Below are positions 17,591 through 26,364 of a stretch of 64,000 nucleotides of DNA, in pieces. Source of the stretch: Methylobacterium sp. J-090 (lineage in GTDB: Bacteria; Pseudomonadota; Alphaproteobacteria; Rhizobiales; Beijerinckiaceae). The stretch is taken from positions 124,001 to 188,000 of the forward strand of contig NZ_JAKSXV010000082.1 in assembly GCF_022829345.1 (NCBI RefSeq), written 5' to 3'. The first letter of the stretch is position 1; every line of letters begins with the position of its first letter. The translations under genes and the position numbers were made by a program. The notes under the pieces were generated by a model. The model searched no databases and had not been told where the DNA came from. It saw nothing but the letters and a program-made list of their open reading frames with translations.

Positions 17591-18091
17591 ATGTCCGCCA
17601 CCGCGAAGAAGACCGATCCGGCCCTGTGGGAGAAGGTCAAGAAGGACGTCACCGAATCCGACAAGGGCGGCAAGCCCGGGCAATGGTCGGCGCGCAAGGC
17701 GCAGGCCGCGACGAAGGCGTACAAGGAGGCCGGCGGCGGTTACGCGGGCAAGAAGTCAGCCGGCAATCACCTCACCGAATGGACCGAGGAGAAGTGGGAC
17801 ACGAAGTCGGGTGAGAAGAGCGGCGAAACCGGTGAGCGCTATCTGCCGAAGGCCGCCCGCGAAAAGCTCTCCGACGCGGAGTACGACCGCTCGACGCGGA
17901 AGAAACGTGCCGATTCCGCCAAGGGTCGCCAGCATTCGAAGCAGCCCGCCGACGTGGCGAAGAAGACCGCCGCGGCCCGCGAGGGGCAGGGTCGGACCAA
18001 GGCCGATCTGTTGAGAGCCGCGCGCGAAAAGAACATTTCCGGCCGTTCGAAGATGTCGAAGGACCAACTCGCGCAAGCCCTGCACGCCTGA
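17591..18091 (+). CDS. DUF5872-type basic protein
   Basis: 166 residues, very lysine-rich and soluble. The N-terminal half (DPALWEKVKKDVTESDKGGK, then GQWSARKAQ) and HLTEWTEEKWDTKSG match the DUF5872 pattern as I recall it. A short helical C-terminal part (TKADLLRAAREKNISGRSK) resembles a Rho-N/SAP-like nucleic-acid-binding motif. Family members are sometimes labelled plasmid stabilisation proteins without proof. The ATG at 17591 begins the conserved part; the frame runs open from 17516. A DNA- or RNA-binding stress role is likely, but the function is unknown. Confidence 0.7.
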   Translation: MSATAKKTDPALWEKVKKDVTESDKGGKPGQWSARKAQAATKAYKEAGGGYAGKKSAGNHLTEWTEEKWDTKSGEKSGETGERYLPKAAREKLSDAEYDRSTRKKRADSAKGRQHSKQPADVAKKTAAAREGQGRTKADLLRAAREKNISGRSKMSKDQLAQALHA

Positions 18092-18165
18092 CCGGCGATT
18101 GCCGTTCCGGGGCGCTGCGCCTAGACCACGCGCCGACTCATTGCCCAAGCCCGAAGGACCGAAGC

Positions 18166-20391
18166 TTGTCGCGACCGGTGCGCTGCCGCCTCGATCCCGT
18201 CCATCAGATCGTGGCCGACGCCCCCTCCGGGGGCTGGCGCGCCGTCGGCTCCGATCCCTACTTTCGTATCCTGCCGCCGGAAGGCCGGCGCCGGCATCGC
18301 GGCGGCTGGGTCCGCATCCGGACCGACCTGGCGCCGCTGGGGCCGACCAAGCTCGTGCCGCTGCTCTACATCGACGACGGCAAGGGATTTCGCGAGGCCC
18401 TGACGATTCCCCTCGAACGCGGCGAGGCCGGGATCGACAATCTCGTGCACCTGCCGCGCCGGGTGCGCGGTTTACGCCTCGACCCCCTGAGCGGCGCCGG
18501 AGGGTTTACCCTTGGCGACGTCACCCTTCATCATCTCGGGTTCCCTGCCGCCTGCGTGGAGATCGCCCGGCGCCTCGTGGCGCGTCTGCCTCCGGACGAA
18601 CGTTCCCTCCCCCGTCTCACAGCCCGCCTCGCGGGACTGATCCGGCGCCGCTCGCCTCTCGCCCTGTGGCGCGACTTCCTCGACGCCGCGAAGCCGCGCC
18701 CGGTGCCGGCCTCCTACGCCGCCTGGATCGAGGCCGTGGAGGCGCCCGACCGCCTGTCCGTGCCCGCCATGCGGGCGGACATCGCCGGGTTCGGGTTCAC
18801 TCCGCGCATCTCCATCGTGATGCCGGTCTACGACACGCCCAAGGTCTGGCTCGAAGCCGCCATCGCCTCCGTGCGGGCGCAGGCCTACGAGAACTGGGAG
18901 CTGTGCCTCTGCGACGACAACTCGCCGAGCCCGCATATCTGGCCGATGCTCCGGGCGTTCGCCGCCGCCGAGCCCCGGATCAAACTCCACCGGCGCCAGC
19001 TCAACGGGCGCATCTCGGCGGCCTCCAACGATGCCATGGCGTTGGCGACGGGCGAATACATGACGCTCATGGACCACGACGACGCGATCCCCGACAACGC
19101 CCTCTACGAGTTCGTCCGGGTCCTCAACGACGATCCGAGCGTCGACTTCCTCTACTCCGACGAGGACAAGGTCTCCGTCGAAGGCGTGCGCTACGATCCG
19201 TTCTTCAAGCCGGACTGGTCGCCCGAGGCCCTGGAGGCGTGCATGTACACGGCTCACCTCGCCCTCTACTGCATGGACATCGTCGCGCGCATCGGCGGGT
19301 TTCGCGACGAATGCAACGGCGCTCAGGATTACGACTTCGCGCTCCGCTACACCGAGCACGTCCGCAATGTCCGCCACGTGCCGAAGGTGCTCTACCACTG
19401 GCGCGCCATCCCGGGCTCCACCGCTCAGACGATGGACAACAAGGACTACGTCATCGCGGCCGCCGTGCGCGGTCTCGAAGACCGGGCGCGCCGCACCGGC
19501 GTGCTCGATCACGTCCGCCCCTCCCCCTATGCCGGCTGCTTCTTCCTGCGCCGAAGGATCGCCGGCGCGCCGCGGGTCTCCATCGTGATCCCGAGCGCCG
19601 GGCGCGACAGCGTGGTCGGTGGCCGCACCGTCGATCTCCTGGTCGAATGCCTCGCCAGCATCCGGGCGAAGAGCACCTATCGCGACCTCGAGATCGTCGT
19701 TGTCGACAACGGCGACCTGCGCCCCGCCACCCTCGACGCCCTGGACCGCTACGACGCGCGGCGGATCACCTACGGGGAGCCCGGCTTCAACGTCGCCGCC
19801 AAGATGAACCTCGGGGCCGGCGCCACCACCGGCGAGATATTGGTCTTTCTCAACGACGACATCGCGGTGATCACCCCCGACTGGATCGAGGCGATGCTGG
19901 CACTGCTCCAGATCGACGGCGTCGGGGCGGTGGGCCCGAAGCTGCTGTTCGAGACCGGCGAGATCCAGCACGCGGGCGTCTCCATCGTCGATGCCACGCC
20001 CGACCATGTCCGGCGCGGCTATCCGGGCGACGATCCGGGACACTTCTTCTCCACGGTGGGCAACCGCAATTACCTCGCTGTGACGGGGGCCTGCCTGATG
20101 GTGCGCCGTGCGGATTTCTCGGCGCTCGGGGGGTTCGATGCGGATTACGCCGTCAATTACAACGACGTCGATCTGTGCCTGCGCCTGTGGGAGCGAGGCC
20201 AGCGCATCGTCTACTGCGCCCAGGCCGAACTCTATCACTACGAAAGCCGCAACCGCGCCCGTATCGTCGATCCGGCCGAGCACGAGAGGTTCCGGGCGCG
20301 GTGGGCTGCGAGGATCCCGTACGATCCGTTCTACAGCCCGTGGTTCGAGGCCCTGCCGCCGACCTTCGAACTCGATCCGGCACGGTTCTGA
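18166..20391 (+). CDS. Glycosyltransferase with two GT2 domains
   Basis: 741 residues. After an N-terminal region of about 210 residues come two GT-A domains: the first starts at ISIVMPVYDTPKVWLEAAI with DHDD acceptor acids further on, the second at VSIVIPSAGRDSVVGGR with FLNDDIAVITPDW and a later FDADYAVNYNDVDLCLRLW. This tandem layout is typical of large O-antigen or capsule glycosyltransferases that add sugars in alternation. The start is TTG 18166, 8 bases after GAAGGA. It stands alone between the DUF5872 gene and the SLC13 permease. Sugar specificity cannot be read from sequence. Confidence 0.88.
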   Translation: MSRPVRCRLDPVHQIVADAPSGGWRAVGSDPYFRILPPEGRRRHRGGWVRIRTDLAPLGPTKLVPLLYIDDGKGFREALTIPLERGEAGIDNLVHLPRRVRGLRLDPLSGAGGFTLGDVTLHHLGFPAACVEIARRLVARLPPDERSLPRLTARLAGLIRRRSPLALWRDFLDAAKPRPVPASYAAWIEAVEAPDRLSVPAMRADIAGFGFTPRISIVMPVYDTPKVWLEAAIASVRAQAYENWELCLCDDNSPSPHIWPMLRAFAAAEPRIKLHRRQLNGRISAASNDAMALATGEYMTLMDHDDAIPDNALYEFVRVLNDDPSVDFLYSDEDKVSVEGVRYDPFFKPDWSPEALEACMYTAHLALYCMDIVARIGGFRDECNGAQDYDFALRYTEHVRNVRHVPKVLYHWRAIPGSTAQTMDNKDYVIAAAVRGLEDRARRTGVLDHVRPSPYAGCFFLRRRIAGAPRVSIVIPSAGRDSVVGGRTVDLLVECLASIRAKSTYRDLEIVVVDNGDLRPATLDALDRYDARRITYGEPGFNVAAKMNLGAGATTGEILVFLNDDIAVITPDWIEAMLALLQIDGVGAVGPKLLFETGEIQHAGVSIVDATPDHVRRGYPGDDPGHFFSTVGNRNYLAVTGACLMVRRADFSALGGFDADYAVNYNDVDLCLRLWERGQRIVYCAQAELYHYESRNRARIVDPAEHERFRARWAARIPYDPFYSPWFEALPPTFELDPARF

Positions 20392-20516
20392 ACGCACCGG
20401 GCCTTCGCCGTCCGCGAAGGCTCGGTGCCGGACTCCCGAATTGCGAACCAGTCTAATTCGCGGTTCTGTCCCCGGCCGGCGACGCGTGGAGCGCGTCCCG
20501 CCACCGGAATCGCGGC

Positions 20517-21836
20517 ATGCAGGCAGTCCAGACCTTGGGAGGAGACGCGACGGTCTGGGTGACCGGCGCCCTGCTCGTGGTCTGCATGGGCCTGTGGGCG
20601 AGCGGCCTCGTGGCCGAGATCGTCACCGCCCTGCTGTTCTTCGCCATGGCGATGCTGTTTCGCCTCGCACCCCCGAACGTGGTGTTCTCGGGCTTCGCGT
20701 CCTCAGCGTTCTGGCTCGTGCTCGGCGGCATGGTGGTTGGCCTCGCCATGACACGGACCGGCCTCGGAGATCGCCTGGCGCGAAGCCTCTCGGGGCACTT
20801 GTCGGGGTCCTACACTGGTTTCATCGCCGGCCTCGTGGCGCTGGCTTTCGGCATCGCCTTCGTGATGCCGTCGAATCTCGGGCGCGTCGCCCTGCTGGTG
20901 CCGGTGGTGCTCGCCCTCTGCGACACCTACGGCCTCGGCCCCGGGCGGCCCGGCCGCCACGGTGCCGTCCTGGCCGTCGGCGTCGCGACCCCGATCCTGT
21001 CGGCCGCGATCCTGCCGGCCAACGTGCCCAACCTCGTCATGGCCGGCACGGCCGAGGCCCAGTACGGCCTGCACCTCGCCTACCTGCCCTACCTCCTCCT
21101 GCACACCCCGGTCCTCGCCCTGGTGAAGGGAGCGATCCTCGTGGCCTGCGTCGTCCGGCTGTTTCCCGACCGGCTCACGGCCGTGGACGACGGCACCCTC
21201 GCCGTCGCGCCGTTGACACCGGAGGCGCGGCGCTTGGCCGTCATCCTCGTCGCCACCCTCGGCTTCTGGATCACCGATAGTCTCCACCACATCGCGCCGG
21301 CCTGGATCGGACTCACGGCGGCGGTGATCTGCCTGATGCCGCGGATCGGCGTCCTGCCGGCCGACGCGTTCGGGGCCGTCAACGTGCGCACCTGCTTCTA
21401 CGTCGCGGCTCTGCTCGGTCTCGTCGCCACGGTGAACGCCACCGGCCTCGGAGCCAGCCTCGGCCATGCGCTCCTGGCCCTCGCGCCCCTGGCGCCGGAT
21501 GCGCCGGCCTACAATTTCGGCATTCTCACCGGCATCGCGTCAATCCTCGCCCTCGTCGTCACCGCCAACGGCGCGCCGGCCCTCTATACGGCGCTCGCCG
21601 GCGAGATGTCCCGGGTCAGCGGCCTCGATCTTGCCAGCGTGGTGATGGTGCAGGTGGTCGGCTACTCGACCCTGTTCCTGCCCTATCAGGCGCCCCCCAT
21701 CGTCATGGCGATGGATCTCGGGCGGGTGCCGCTGGTGCAGGCGACGAAGCTCACCCTGGTGCTCGGTGTGGCGTCGCTGCTCATCGTCGCACCGCTGGAT
21801 TACCTCTGGTGGCGCGTCCTCGGGAGGTTGCCGTGA
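20517..21836 (+). CDS. SLC13 (DASS) family anion/dicarboxylate permease
   Basis: 439 residues, with about eleven hydrophobic helices. Conserved-looking halves with [19 protein letters not shown] and [18 protein letters not shown] resemble the two SxT-type substrate hairpins of SLC13 transporters for dicarboxylates, citrate or sulfate. It precedes the sdh operon by about 170 bases on the same strand, so a link to succinate uptake is attractive but unproven. Confidence 0.8.
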   Translation: MQAVQTLGGDATVWVTGALLVVCMGLWASGLVAEIVTALLFFAMAMLFRLAPPNVVFSGFASSAFWLVLGGMVVGLAMTRTGLGDRLARSLSGHLSGSYTGFIAGLVALAFGIAFVMPSNLGRVALLVPVVLALCDTYGLGPGRPGRHGAVLAVGVATPILSAAILPANVPNLVMAGTAEAQYGLHLAYLPYLLLHTPVLALVKGAILVACVVRLFPDRLTAVDDGTLAVAPLTPEARRLAVILVATLGFWITDSLHHIAPAWIGLTAAVICLMPRIGVLPADAFGAVNVRTCFYVAALLGLVATVNATGLGASLGHALLALAPLAPDAPAYNFGILTGIASILALVVTANGAPALYTALAGEMSRVSGLDLASVVMVQVVGYSTLFLPYQAPPIVMAMDLGRVPLVQATKLTLVLGVASLLIVAPLDYLWWRVLGRLP

Positions 21837-22003
21837 CGGCTCCGCGCCCGACTTACGATCCGAGAAAACTGTCGCCACTCCCGTCCCTCCGCGACAGGTT
21901 GCGGATTGGCGCCCGGCCACGGGCAGATTAGAGACGATCCAATTTCTTTTTGCACTGCAGCGTCAGCATGGCGTGCAACCACCATCGAGGACTGCGAAAC
22001 ACG

Positions 22004-22405
22004 ATGGCTCCCACCGCCCGACCCACGGTCACAGCGCCGCTCTCGCCCCACCTCCAGATCTACCGCTGGACCTGGACCATGGCGATGTCGGTGTTCCACC
22101 GCATCACTGGTACGGCCCTCTACGGCGGCACCGCCCTCGTGGCGATCTGGCTCGTCACCCTGGCCTCCGGCCCGGCGGCCTATGCCTGGGTGGCGTGGTT
22201 CTTCGGCTCGATCTTGGGCAAGCTGGTGCTGTTCGCCTACACCTGGATCCTGATGCACCACATGCTCGGGGGCTTACGCCACTTCGTTTGGGATGTCGGC
22301 CAGGGCTTCGACCGCGAGCGCCGCATGAACCTCGCGCGCGGCACCCTCATCGCCTCCGTGATCGTCACCGTGGCGATCTGGGCCGTCGCCCTTCTCGTGC
22401 GCTGA
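22004..22405 (+). CDS. sdhC: Succinate dehydrogenase cytochrome b556 subunit
   Basis: 133 residues with three membrane helices; it anchors the dehydrogenase and helps bind haem b and ubiquinone. Family features: [23 protein letters not shown] and a haem-ligand His in [17 protein letters not shown] 22004 gives the usual N terminus; the frame extends upstream to 21950 without support. First gene of sdhC-sdhD-sdhA-(vapBC)-sdhB. A TTTTTGCACTGCAGCG stretch about 50 bases upstream may belong to its promoter. Confidence 0.93.
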   Translation: MAPTARPTVTAPLSPHLQIYRWTWTMAMSVFHRITGTALYGGTALVAIWLVTLASGPAAYAWVAWFFGSILGKLVLFAYTWILMHHMLGGLRHFVWDVGQGFDRERRMNLARGTLIASVIVTVAIWAVALLVR

Positions 22406-22416
22406 GGAAGAAGCCC

Positions 22417-22821
22417 ATGGCCGAGACCGCAAAGACTTCCCTTCGCACCGCCCGATCCCGCGTGAAGGGGCTCGGTGCCTCCGGGCATGGGGCCGGACAC
22501 TGGTGGCAGCAGCGCGTCACTGCCGCCGCCAACGTGCCGCTGATGATCGGCTTCATCGTCATCATCGCGATGATGGCCGGCCGGCCCTACCCCGAGGCCG
22601 CCGCCCTAGTGTCGCACCCGCTGGCGGCCCTCATTCTCATCGGCGGCGTGATCTCGGTGACCCTGCACATGCGCATCGGCATGCAGGTCGTCATCGAGGA
22701 TTACGTCCACGACAAGGGCCTGAAGTTCGCCGCCCTGTTCGCCAACACCACCTACGCCGTCGCCGTCGCGGTGGCCTGCCTCTACGCGATCCTGCGCGTG
22801 AGCCTCGCCCGCCTCGTCTGA
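22417..22821 (+). CDS. sdhD: Succinate dehydrogenase membrane anchor subunit
   Basis: 134 residues, three helices, with [18 protein letters not shown] at the first helix and [20 protein letters not shown], the conserved region that carries haem- and quinone-contact residues. It begins 11 bases after sdhC with a GAGGAAGAA ribosome site and is the second gene of the operon. With SdhC it forms the membrane part of complex II. Confidence 0.93.
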   Translation: MAETAKTSLRTARSRVKGLGASGHGAGHWWQQRVTAAANVPLMIGFIVIIAMMAGRPYPEAAALVSHPLAALILIGGVISVTLHMRIGMQVVIEDYVHDKGLKFAALFANTTYAVAVAVACLYAILRVSLARLV

Positions 22822-22850
22822 CCGCATCCGAGAACCGAAGGGACTTTCCC

Positions 22851-24665
22851 ATGGCCAGCAACGGATCGAACGGCGCCCCCGCCTACATGATCAACGACCA
22901 CACCTTCGATGTGGTGATCGTCGGCGCCGGCGGTGCCGGGCTTCGCGCCACGGTGGGCTGCTCTCAGGCCGGCCTGCGCACCGCCTGCATCTCGAAGGTG
23001 TTCCCCACCCGCTCGCACACCGTGGCGGCGCAGGGTGGCATCTCGGCCTCCCTCGGCAACATGGGGCCGGACGACTGGCGCTGGCACATGTACGACACCG
23101 TGAAGGGCTCGGACTGGCTCGGCGACCAGGACGCCATCGAGTACCTCGTGCGCAACGCCCCCGCGGCGGTCTATGAGCTCGAGCACTGGGGTGTGCCGTT
23201 CTCGCGCACGGAAGAGGGCAAGATCTATCAGCGGCCGTTCGGCGGCATGACCACCGATTACGGCAAGGGCACCGCCCAGCGCACCTGTGCGGCGGCCGAC
23301 CGCACCGGCCACGCCATGCTGCACACGCTCTATGGGCAGGCGGTGAAGAACAACACCAACTTCTTCATCGAGTACTTCGCCCTCGACCTGATCATGGACG
23401 AGGACGGCCGCTGCCTCGGCGTGATTGCCATCGACCAGGCCACCGGCGAGATCCACCGCTTCCGCGCCCAGCAGACGATCCTCGCCACCGGCGGTTACGG
23501 CCGCTCGTACTTCTCGGCAACCTCCGCCCATACCTGCACGGGCGACGGCAACGCCATGGTCCTGCGCGCCGGCCTGCCGCTGCAGGACATGGAGTTCGTG
23601 CAGTTCCACCCCACCGGCATCTACGGTGCGGGCTGCCTCATCACCGAGGGCGCGCGCGGTGAAGGCGGCTACCTGACGAACTCCGAGGGCGAGCGCTTCA
23701 TGGAGCGCTACGCGCCCTCGGCCAAGGATTTGGCGTCGCGCGACGTGGTCTCGCGCTCGATGACCATGGAGATCCGGGCCGGGCGCGGTGTCGGCAAGAC
23801 GAGCGACCACATCTACCTGCACCTCGACCACCTCGACCCGGCGATCCTGCACCAGCGTCTTCCCGGTATCTCGGAGTCCGCGAAGATCTTCGCCGGCGTC
23901 GACGTCACCAAGGAGCCGATCCCGGTGCTGCCGACGGTGCATTACAACATGGGCGGCATCCCGACGAACTATCACGGCGAGGTGCTGACCCTGAAGAACG
24001 GCAATCCCGACACCGTGGTGCCGGGCCTGATGGCGCTCGGCGAAGCGGCCTGCGTCTCGGTGCACGGCGCCAACCGTCTCGGTTCGAACTCGCTCATCGA
24101 CCTCGTGGTGTTCGGCCGCGCGGCCGGCCTGCGCTGCGCCGAGATCGTCGAGCCGGGCCGCCGCCAGATGGACCTGCCGAAGGACTCGGCCGACAAGGCG
24201 CTCGGCCGTCTCGACCGGTTCCGCTACGCCGACGGCGGCACGCCGACGTCTGAGCTGCGCGCCGAGATGCAGAAGACCATGCAGAACAACTGTGCGGTCT
24301 TCCGCACCGGCGAGGTGCTGGAGGAGGGCAAGACCCTCATCCACAAGGTCGCCTCGGGGCTCGCCGACATCCACGTCACCGACCGCTCCCTCATCTGGAA
24401 CACCGATCTCCTTGAGACCCTGGAGTTCGACAACCTCATCGGCCAAGCCGTCGTTACCATGGAATCGGCGGCCAACCGCAAGGAAAGCCGCGGGGCGCAT
24501 GCCCGCGAGGACTTCCCCGATCGCGACGACAAGGAATGGATGAAGCACACGCTGGCCTGGATGGACGACAAATCCAAGCAGGTCACCATCGATTACCGCC
24601 CGGTGCACACCTACACCATGTCGAACGAGATCCAATATATCGAGCCGAAGGCGCGGGTGTATTGA
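22851..24665 (+). CDS. sdhA: Succinate dehydrogenase flavoprotein subunit
   Basis: 604 residues. It oxidises succinate to fumarate using covalently bound FAD. The dinucleotide loop [14 protein letters not shown], the FAD-linked histidine in [13 protein letters not shown] and the active-site arginine region [11 protein letters not shown] are all present. Start ATG 22851 follows GAAGGG. Length is normal. The usual next gene, sdhB, is displaced by a two-gene toxin-antitoxin cassette starting 24 bases downstream. The DUF1674 protein at 39609 may be its assembly factor. Confidence 0.97.
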   Translation: MASNGSNGAPAYMINDHTFDVVIVGAGGAGLRATVGCSQAGLRTACISKVFPTRSHTVAAQGGISASLGNMGPDDWRWHMYDTVKGSDWLGDQDAIEYLVRNAPAAVYELEHWGVPFSRTEEGKIYQRPFGGMTTDYGKGTAQRTCAAADRTGHAMLHTLYGQAVKNNTNFFIEYFALDLIMDEDGRCLGVIAIDQATGEIHRFRAQQTILATGGYGRSYFSATSAHTCTGDGNAMVLRAGLPLQDMEFVQFHPTGIYGAGCLITEGARGEGGYLTNSEGERFMERYAPSAKDLASRDVVSRSMTMEIRAGRGVGKTSDHIYLHLDHLDPAILHQRLPGISESAKIFAGVDVTKEPIPVLPTVHYNMGGIPTNYHGEVLTLKNGNPDTVVPGLMALGEAACVSVHGANRLGSNSLIDLVVFGRAAGLRCAEIVEPGRRQMDLPKDSADKALGRLDRFRYADGGTPTSELRAEMQKTMQNNCAVFRTGEVLEEGKTLIHKVASGLADIHVTDRSLIWNTDLLETLEFDNLIGQAVVTMESAANRKESRGAHAREDFPDRDDKEWMKHTLAWMDDKSKQVTIDYRPVHTYTMSNEIQYIEPKARVY

Positions 24666-24689
24666 GGATCTGAACCGGGAGGACTCGCC

Positions 24690-24935
24690 ATGGGCGAACT
24701 GATGATCAGGAACGTCGATGACGAGACTGTCCAGCAGCTCTCGTCCTTGGCGAAGCGTCACGGCCGGTCCCTTGAGCACGAAGTGTTGACCCTGATTCAG
24801 GAAGGGCTCGCCGCACGGGCGCCGGGCGAGCAGGAGGATCGCGTGGCGCGTGTGAAGCGGATCGCCGCCATGGCTCCGAAGTCCGTCGCTCAGACCGACA
24901 GCGTCGTTCTGATCCGAGAGGATCGTGACAGGTGA
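24690..24935 (+). CDS. vapB: VapB/FitA-type ribbon-helix-helix antitoxin
   Basis: 81 residues. The N-terminal half (LMIRNVDDETVQQLSSLAKR) is a ribbon-helix-helix DNA-binding unit of the FitA/Arc type; the acidic C-terminal tail probably wraps and inhibits the toxin. It starts 24 bases after sdhA with a GGGAGGA ribosome site and overlaps the toxin gene by four bases (GTGA), a typical antitoxin-toxin coupling. It lies inside the sdh operon. Such antitoxins repress their own promoter, but no separate promoter is obvious here. Confidence 0.85.
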   Translation: MGELMIRNVDDETVQQLSSLAKRHGRSLEHEVLTLIQEGLAARAPGEQEDRVARVKRIAAMAPKSVAQTDSVVLIREDRDR

Positions 24936-25384
24936 AGTTCGTGATCGACACGTCGGTGGCGGTGAAGTGGTTCCTTCCTGAACCGGGGCACGACACCGCC
25001 GTGGCGCTGCTGGCGACGGAGGCCGTCTTCCGGGCGCCCGATCTGATCTTCACTGAGTTCGCGAGCGCGATGCAGAAGAAGCTTCGCCTCGGCGAAGCGG
25101 ATTGGCAACTCGCGGCGGAGAGTTGCCGGTCGCTACCCGACCTCTTCGAATTGATCGTGCCGTCGCTCGTTCTCTTTCGTAGGGCTTTGCAAATCGCCGT
25201 GGCCATGAGCCATCCCGTTCAGGACTGCATGTTCCTGGCCTGTGCCGAACAGGCGGGGTCTTGCCTCGTGACGGCCGACCTGAAGCTCATCCAGAAGGCG
25301 GCCGAGCGCGGCTTCGGGCATCTGGTGCTCGAACTGGACGCTGCCGTCGCTCACTCCTCTACAGACACGCACAGGGACGCCTGA
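24932..25384 (+). CDS. vapC: VapC-type PIN-domain ribonuclease toxin
   Basis: 150 residues forming one PIN domain. The four metal-binding acids are in place: Asp6 ([11 protein letters not shown]), Glu42 (FTEFAS), Asp98 (QDCMFLAC) and Asp116 (TADLKLI), so the nuclease looks active. VapC toxins typically cleave tRNA or rRNA when freed from VapB. Start is GTG 24932 in overlap with vapB. Its TGA at 25382-25384 shares its A with the ATG of sdhB, so the toxin and the iron-sulfur subunit are translationally coupled. Confidence 0.88.
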   Translation: MKFVIDTSVAVKWFLPEPGHDTAVALLATEAVFRAPDLIFTEFASAMQKKLRLGEADWQLAAESCRSLPDLFELIVPSLVLFRRALQIAVAMSHPVQDCMFLACAEQAGSCLVTADLKLIQKAAERGFGHLVLELDAAVAHSSTDTHRDA

Positions 25385-26187
25385 TGGCTGAATTCGCCCT
25401 CCCCAAGAACTCCAAGCTCACCGAGGGCAAGACCTGGCCCCGGCCGGTCGGCGCCAACAACCTTCAGGAATTCCGGATCTACCGCTGGAATCCCGACGAC
25501 GGGAAGAACCCTCGCGTCGACGTCTATCAGGTCGATCGCGACGATTGTGGACCGATGGTCCTCGACGCGCTCCTGTGGATCAAGAGCAAGGTCGATTCGA
25601 CCCTGGTGTTCCGCCGCTCCTGCCGTGAGGGCATCTGCGGCTCCTGCGCCATGAACATCGAGGGCCAGAACGCGCTCGCCTGCACCATGGGCATCGACGA
25701 GTGTCAGGAGCACGCCAAGGGCAAGAAGACCGGCGCCGTGCGGATCTACCCGCTGCCGCACATGCCGGTGCTGAAGGATCTGGTGCCGGATCTGACGAAC
25801 TTCTTCGCCCAGCACGCCTCCATCGAGCCTTGGCTCCAGACCGAGACCCCGGCTCCCGAAGGCGAGTGGAAGCAGACCCCCGAGGACCGGGCCCAGCTCG
25901 ACGGACTCTACGAGTGCATCCTGTGCGCCTGCTGCACCACCTCGTGCCCGAGCTACTGGTGGAACGGCGATCGCTTCCTCGGTCCCGCCGCCCTGCTCCA
26001 GGCCTATCGCTGGCTCATCGACAGCCGTGACGAGAACACCGGCGAGCGCCTCGACGCCCTGCACGATCCATTCCGGCTCTACCGCTGCCACACGATCATG
26101 AACTGCGCCAACGCCTGCCCGAAGAGCCTGAATCCGGCGAAAGCCATCGCCGAGATCAAGAAGATGATGGTCGCCCGCGAGGTCTGA
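25384..26187 (+). CDS. sdhB: Succinate dehydrogenase iron-sulfur subunit
   Basis: 267 residues. It passes electrons from SdhA to quinone through three clusters: [12 protein letters not shown] ([2Fe-2S]), [16 protein letters not shown] ([4Fe-4S]) and [14 protein letters not shown] ([3Fe-4S]). All cysteines are there. Its ATG overlaps the vapC stop by one base and its ribosome site (AGGGA) lies within the last codons of vapC. A terminator at 26210-26241 ends the operon. Confidence 0.97.
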   Translation: MAEFALPKNSKLTEGKTWPRPVGANNLQEFRIYRWNPDDGKNPRVDVYQVDRDDCGPMVLDALLWIKSKVDSTLVFRRSCREGICGSCAMNIEGQNALACTMGIDECQEHAKGKKTGAVRIYPLPHMPVLKDLVPDLTNFFAQHASIEPWLQTETPAPEGEWKQTPEDRAQLDGLYECILCACCTTSCPSYWWNGDRFLGPAALLQAYRWLIDSRDENTGERLDALHDPFRLYRCHTIMNCANACPKSLNPAKAIAEIKKMMVAREV

Positions 26188-26209
26188 GGGCTTTCGACGG
26201 AGCCGTGAA

Positions 26210-26241
26210 AAAGGGCGCACGGTGTGAACCGCGCGCCCTTT
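26210..26241 (+). terminator. Terminator of the sdh operon
   Basis: A 9-bp perfect stem AAAGGGCGC (26210-26218) with GCGCCCTTT (26233-26241) and a 14-nt loop, 22 bases after the sdhB stop, ending in a T/C-rich tail (TCTCATTT). Confidence 0.75.
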
Positions 26242-26254
26242 CTCATTTGGGGTT

Positions 26255-26294
26255 CGAAGGGCGAGCCCTTCGCGGGTCCAGGGTGGAGCCCTGG
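26255..26294. repeat. Double hairpin, possibly an interspersed intergenic repeat
   Basis: Two adjacent palindromes: CGAAGGGC/GCCCTTCG at 26255-26272 and CCAGGG/CCCTGG at 26278-26294. The pairing of an AAGGGCGAGCCCTT hairpin with a GGGTCCAGGG hairpin is a composition I associate with dispersed intergenic elements in GC-rich alphaproteobacteria. It lies between convergent genes and may also stop transcription from the RND pump side. Confidence 0.4.
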
Positions 26295-26364
26295 GTTCTT
26301 TGTCGGGGTCTGCCCGCACCCACTGAGCGGATGATCCCTTCGGGAGCCCGGGACCGGAGTCAGA

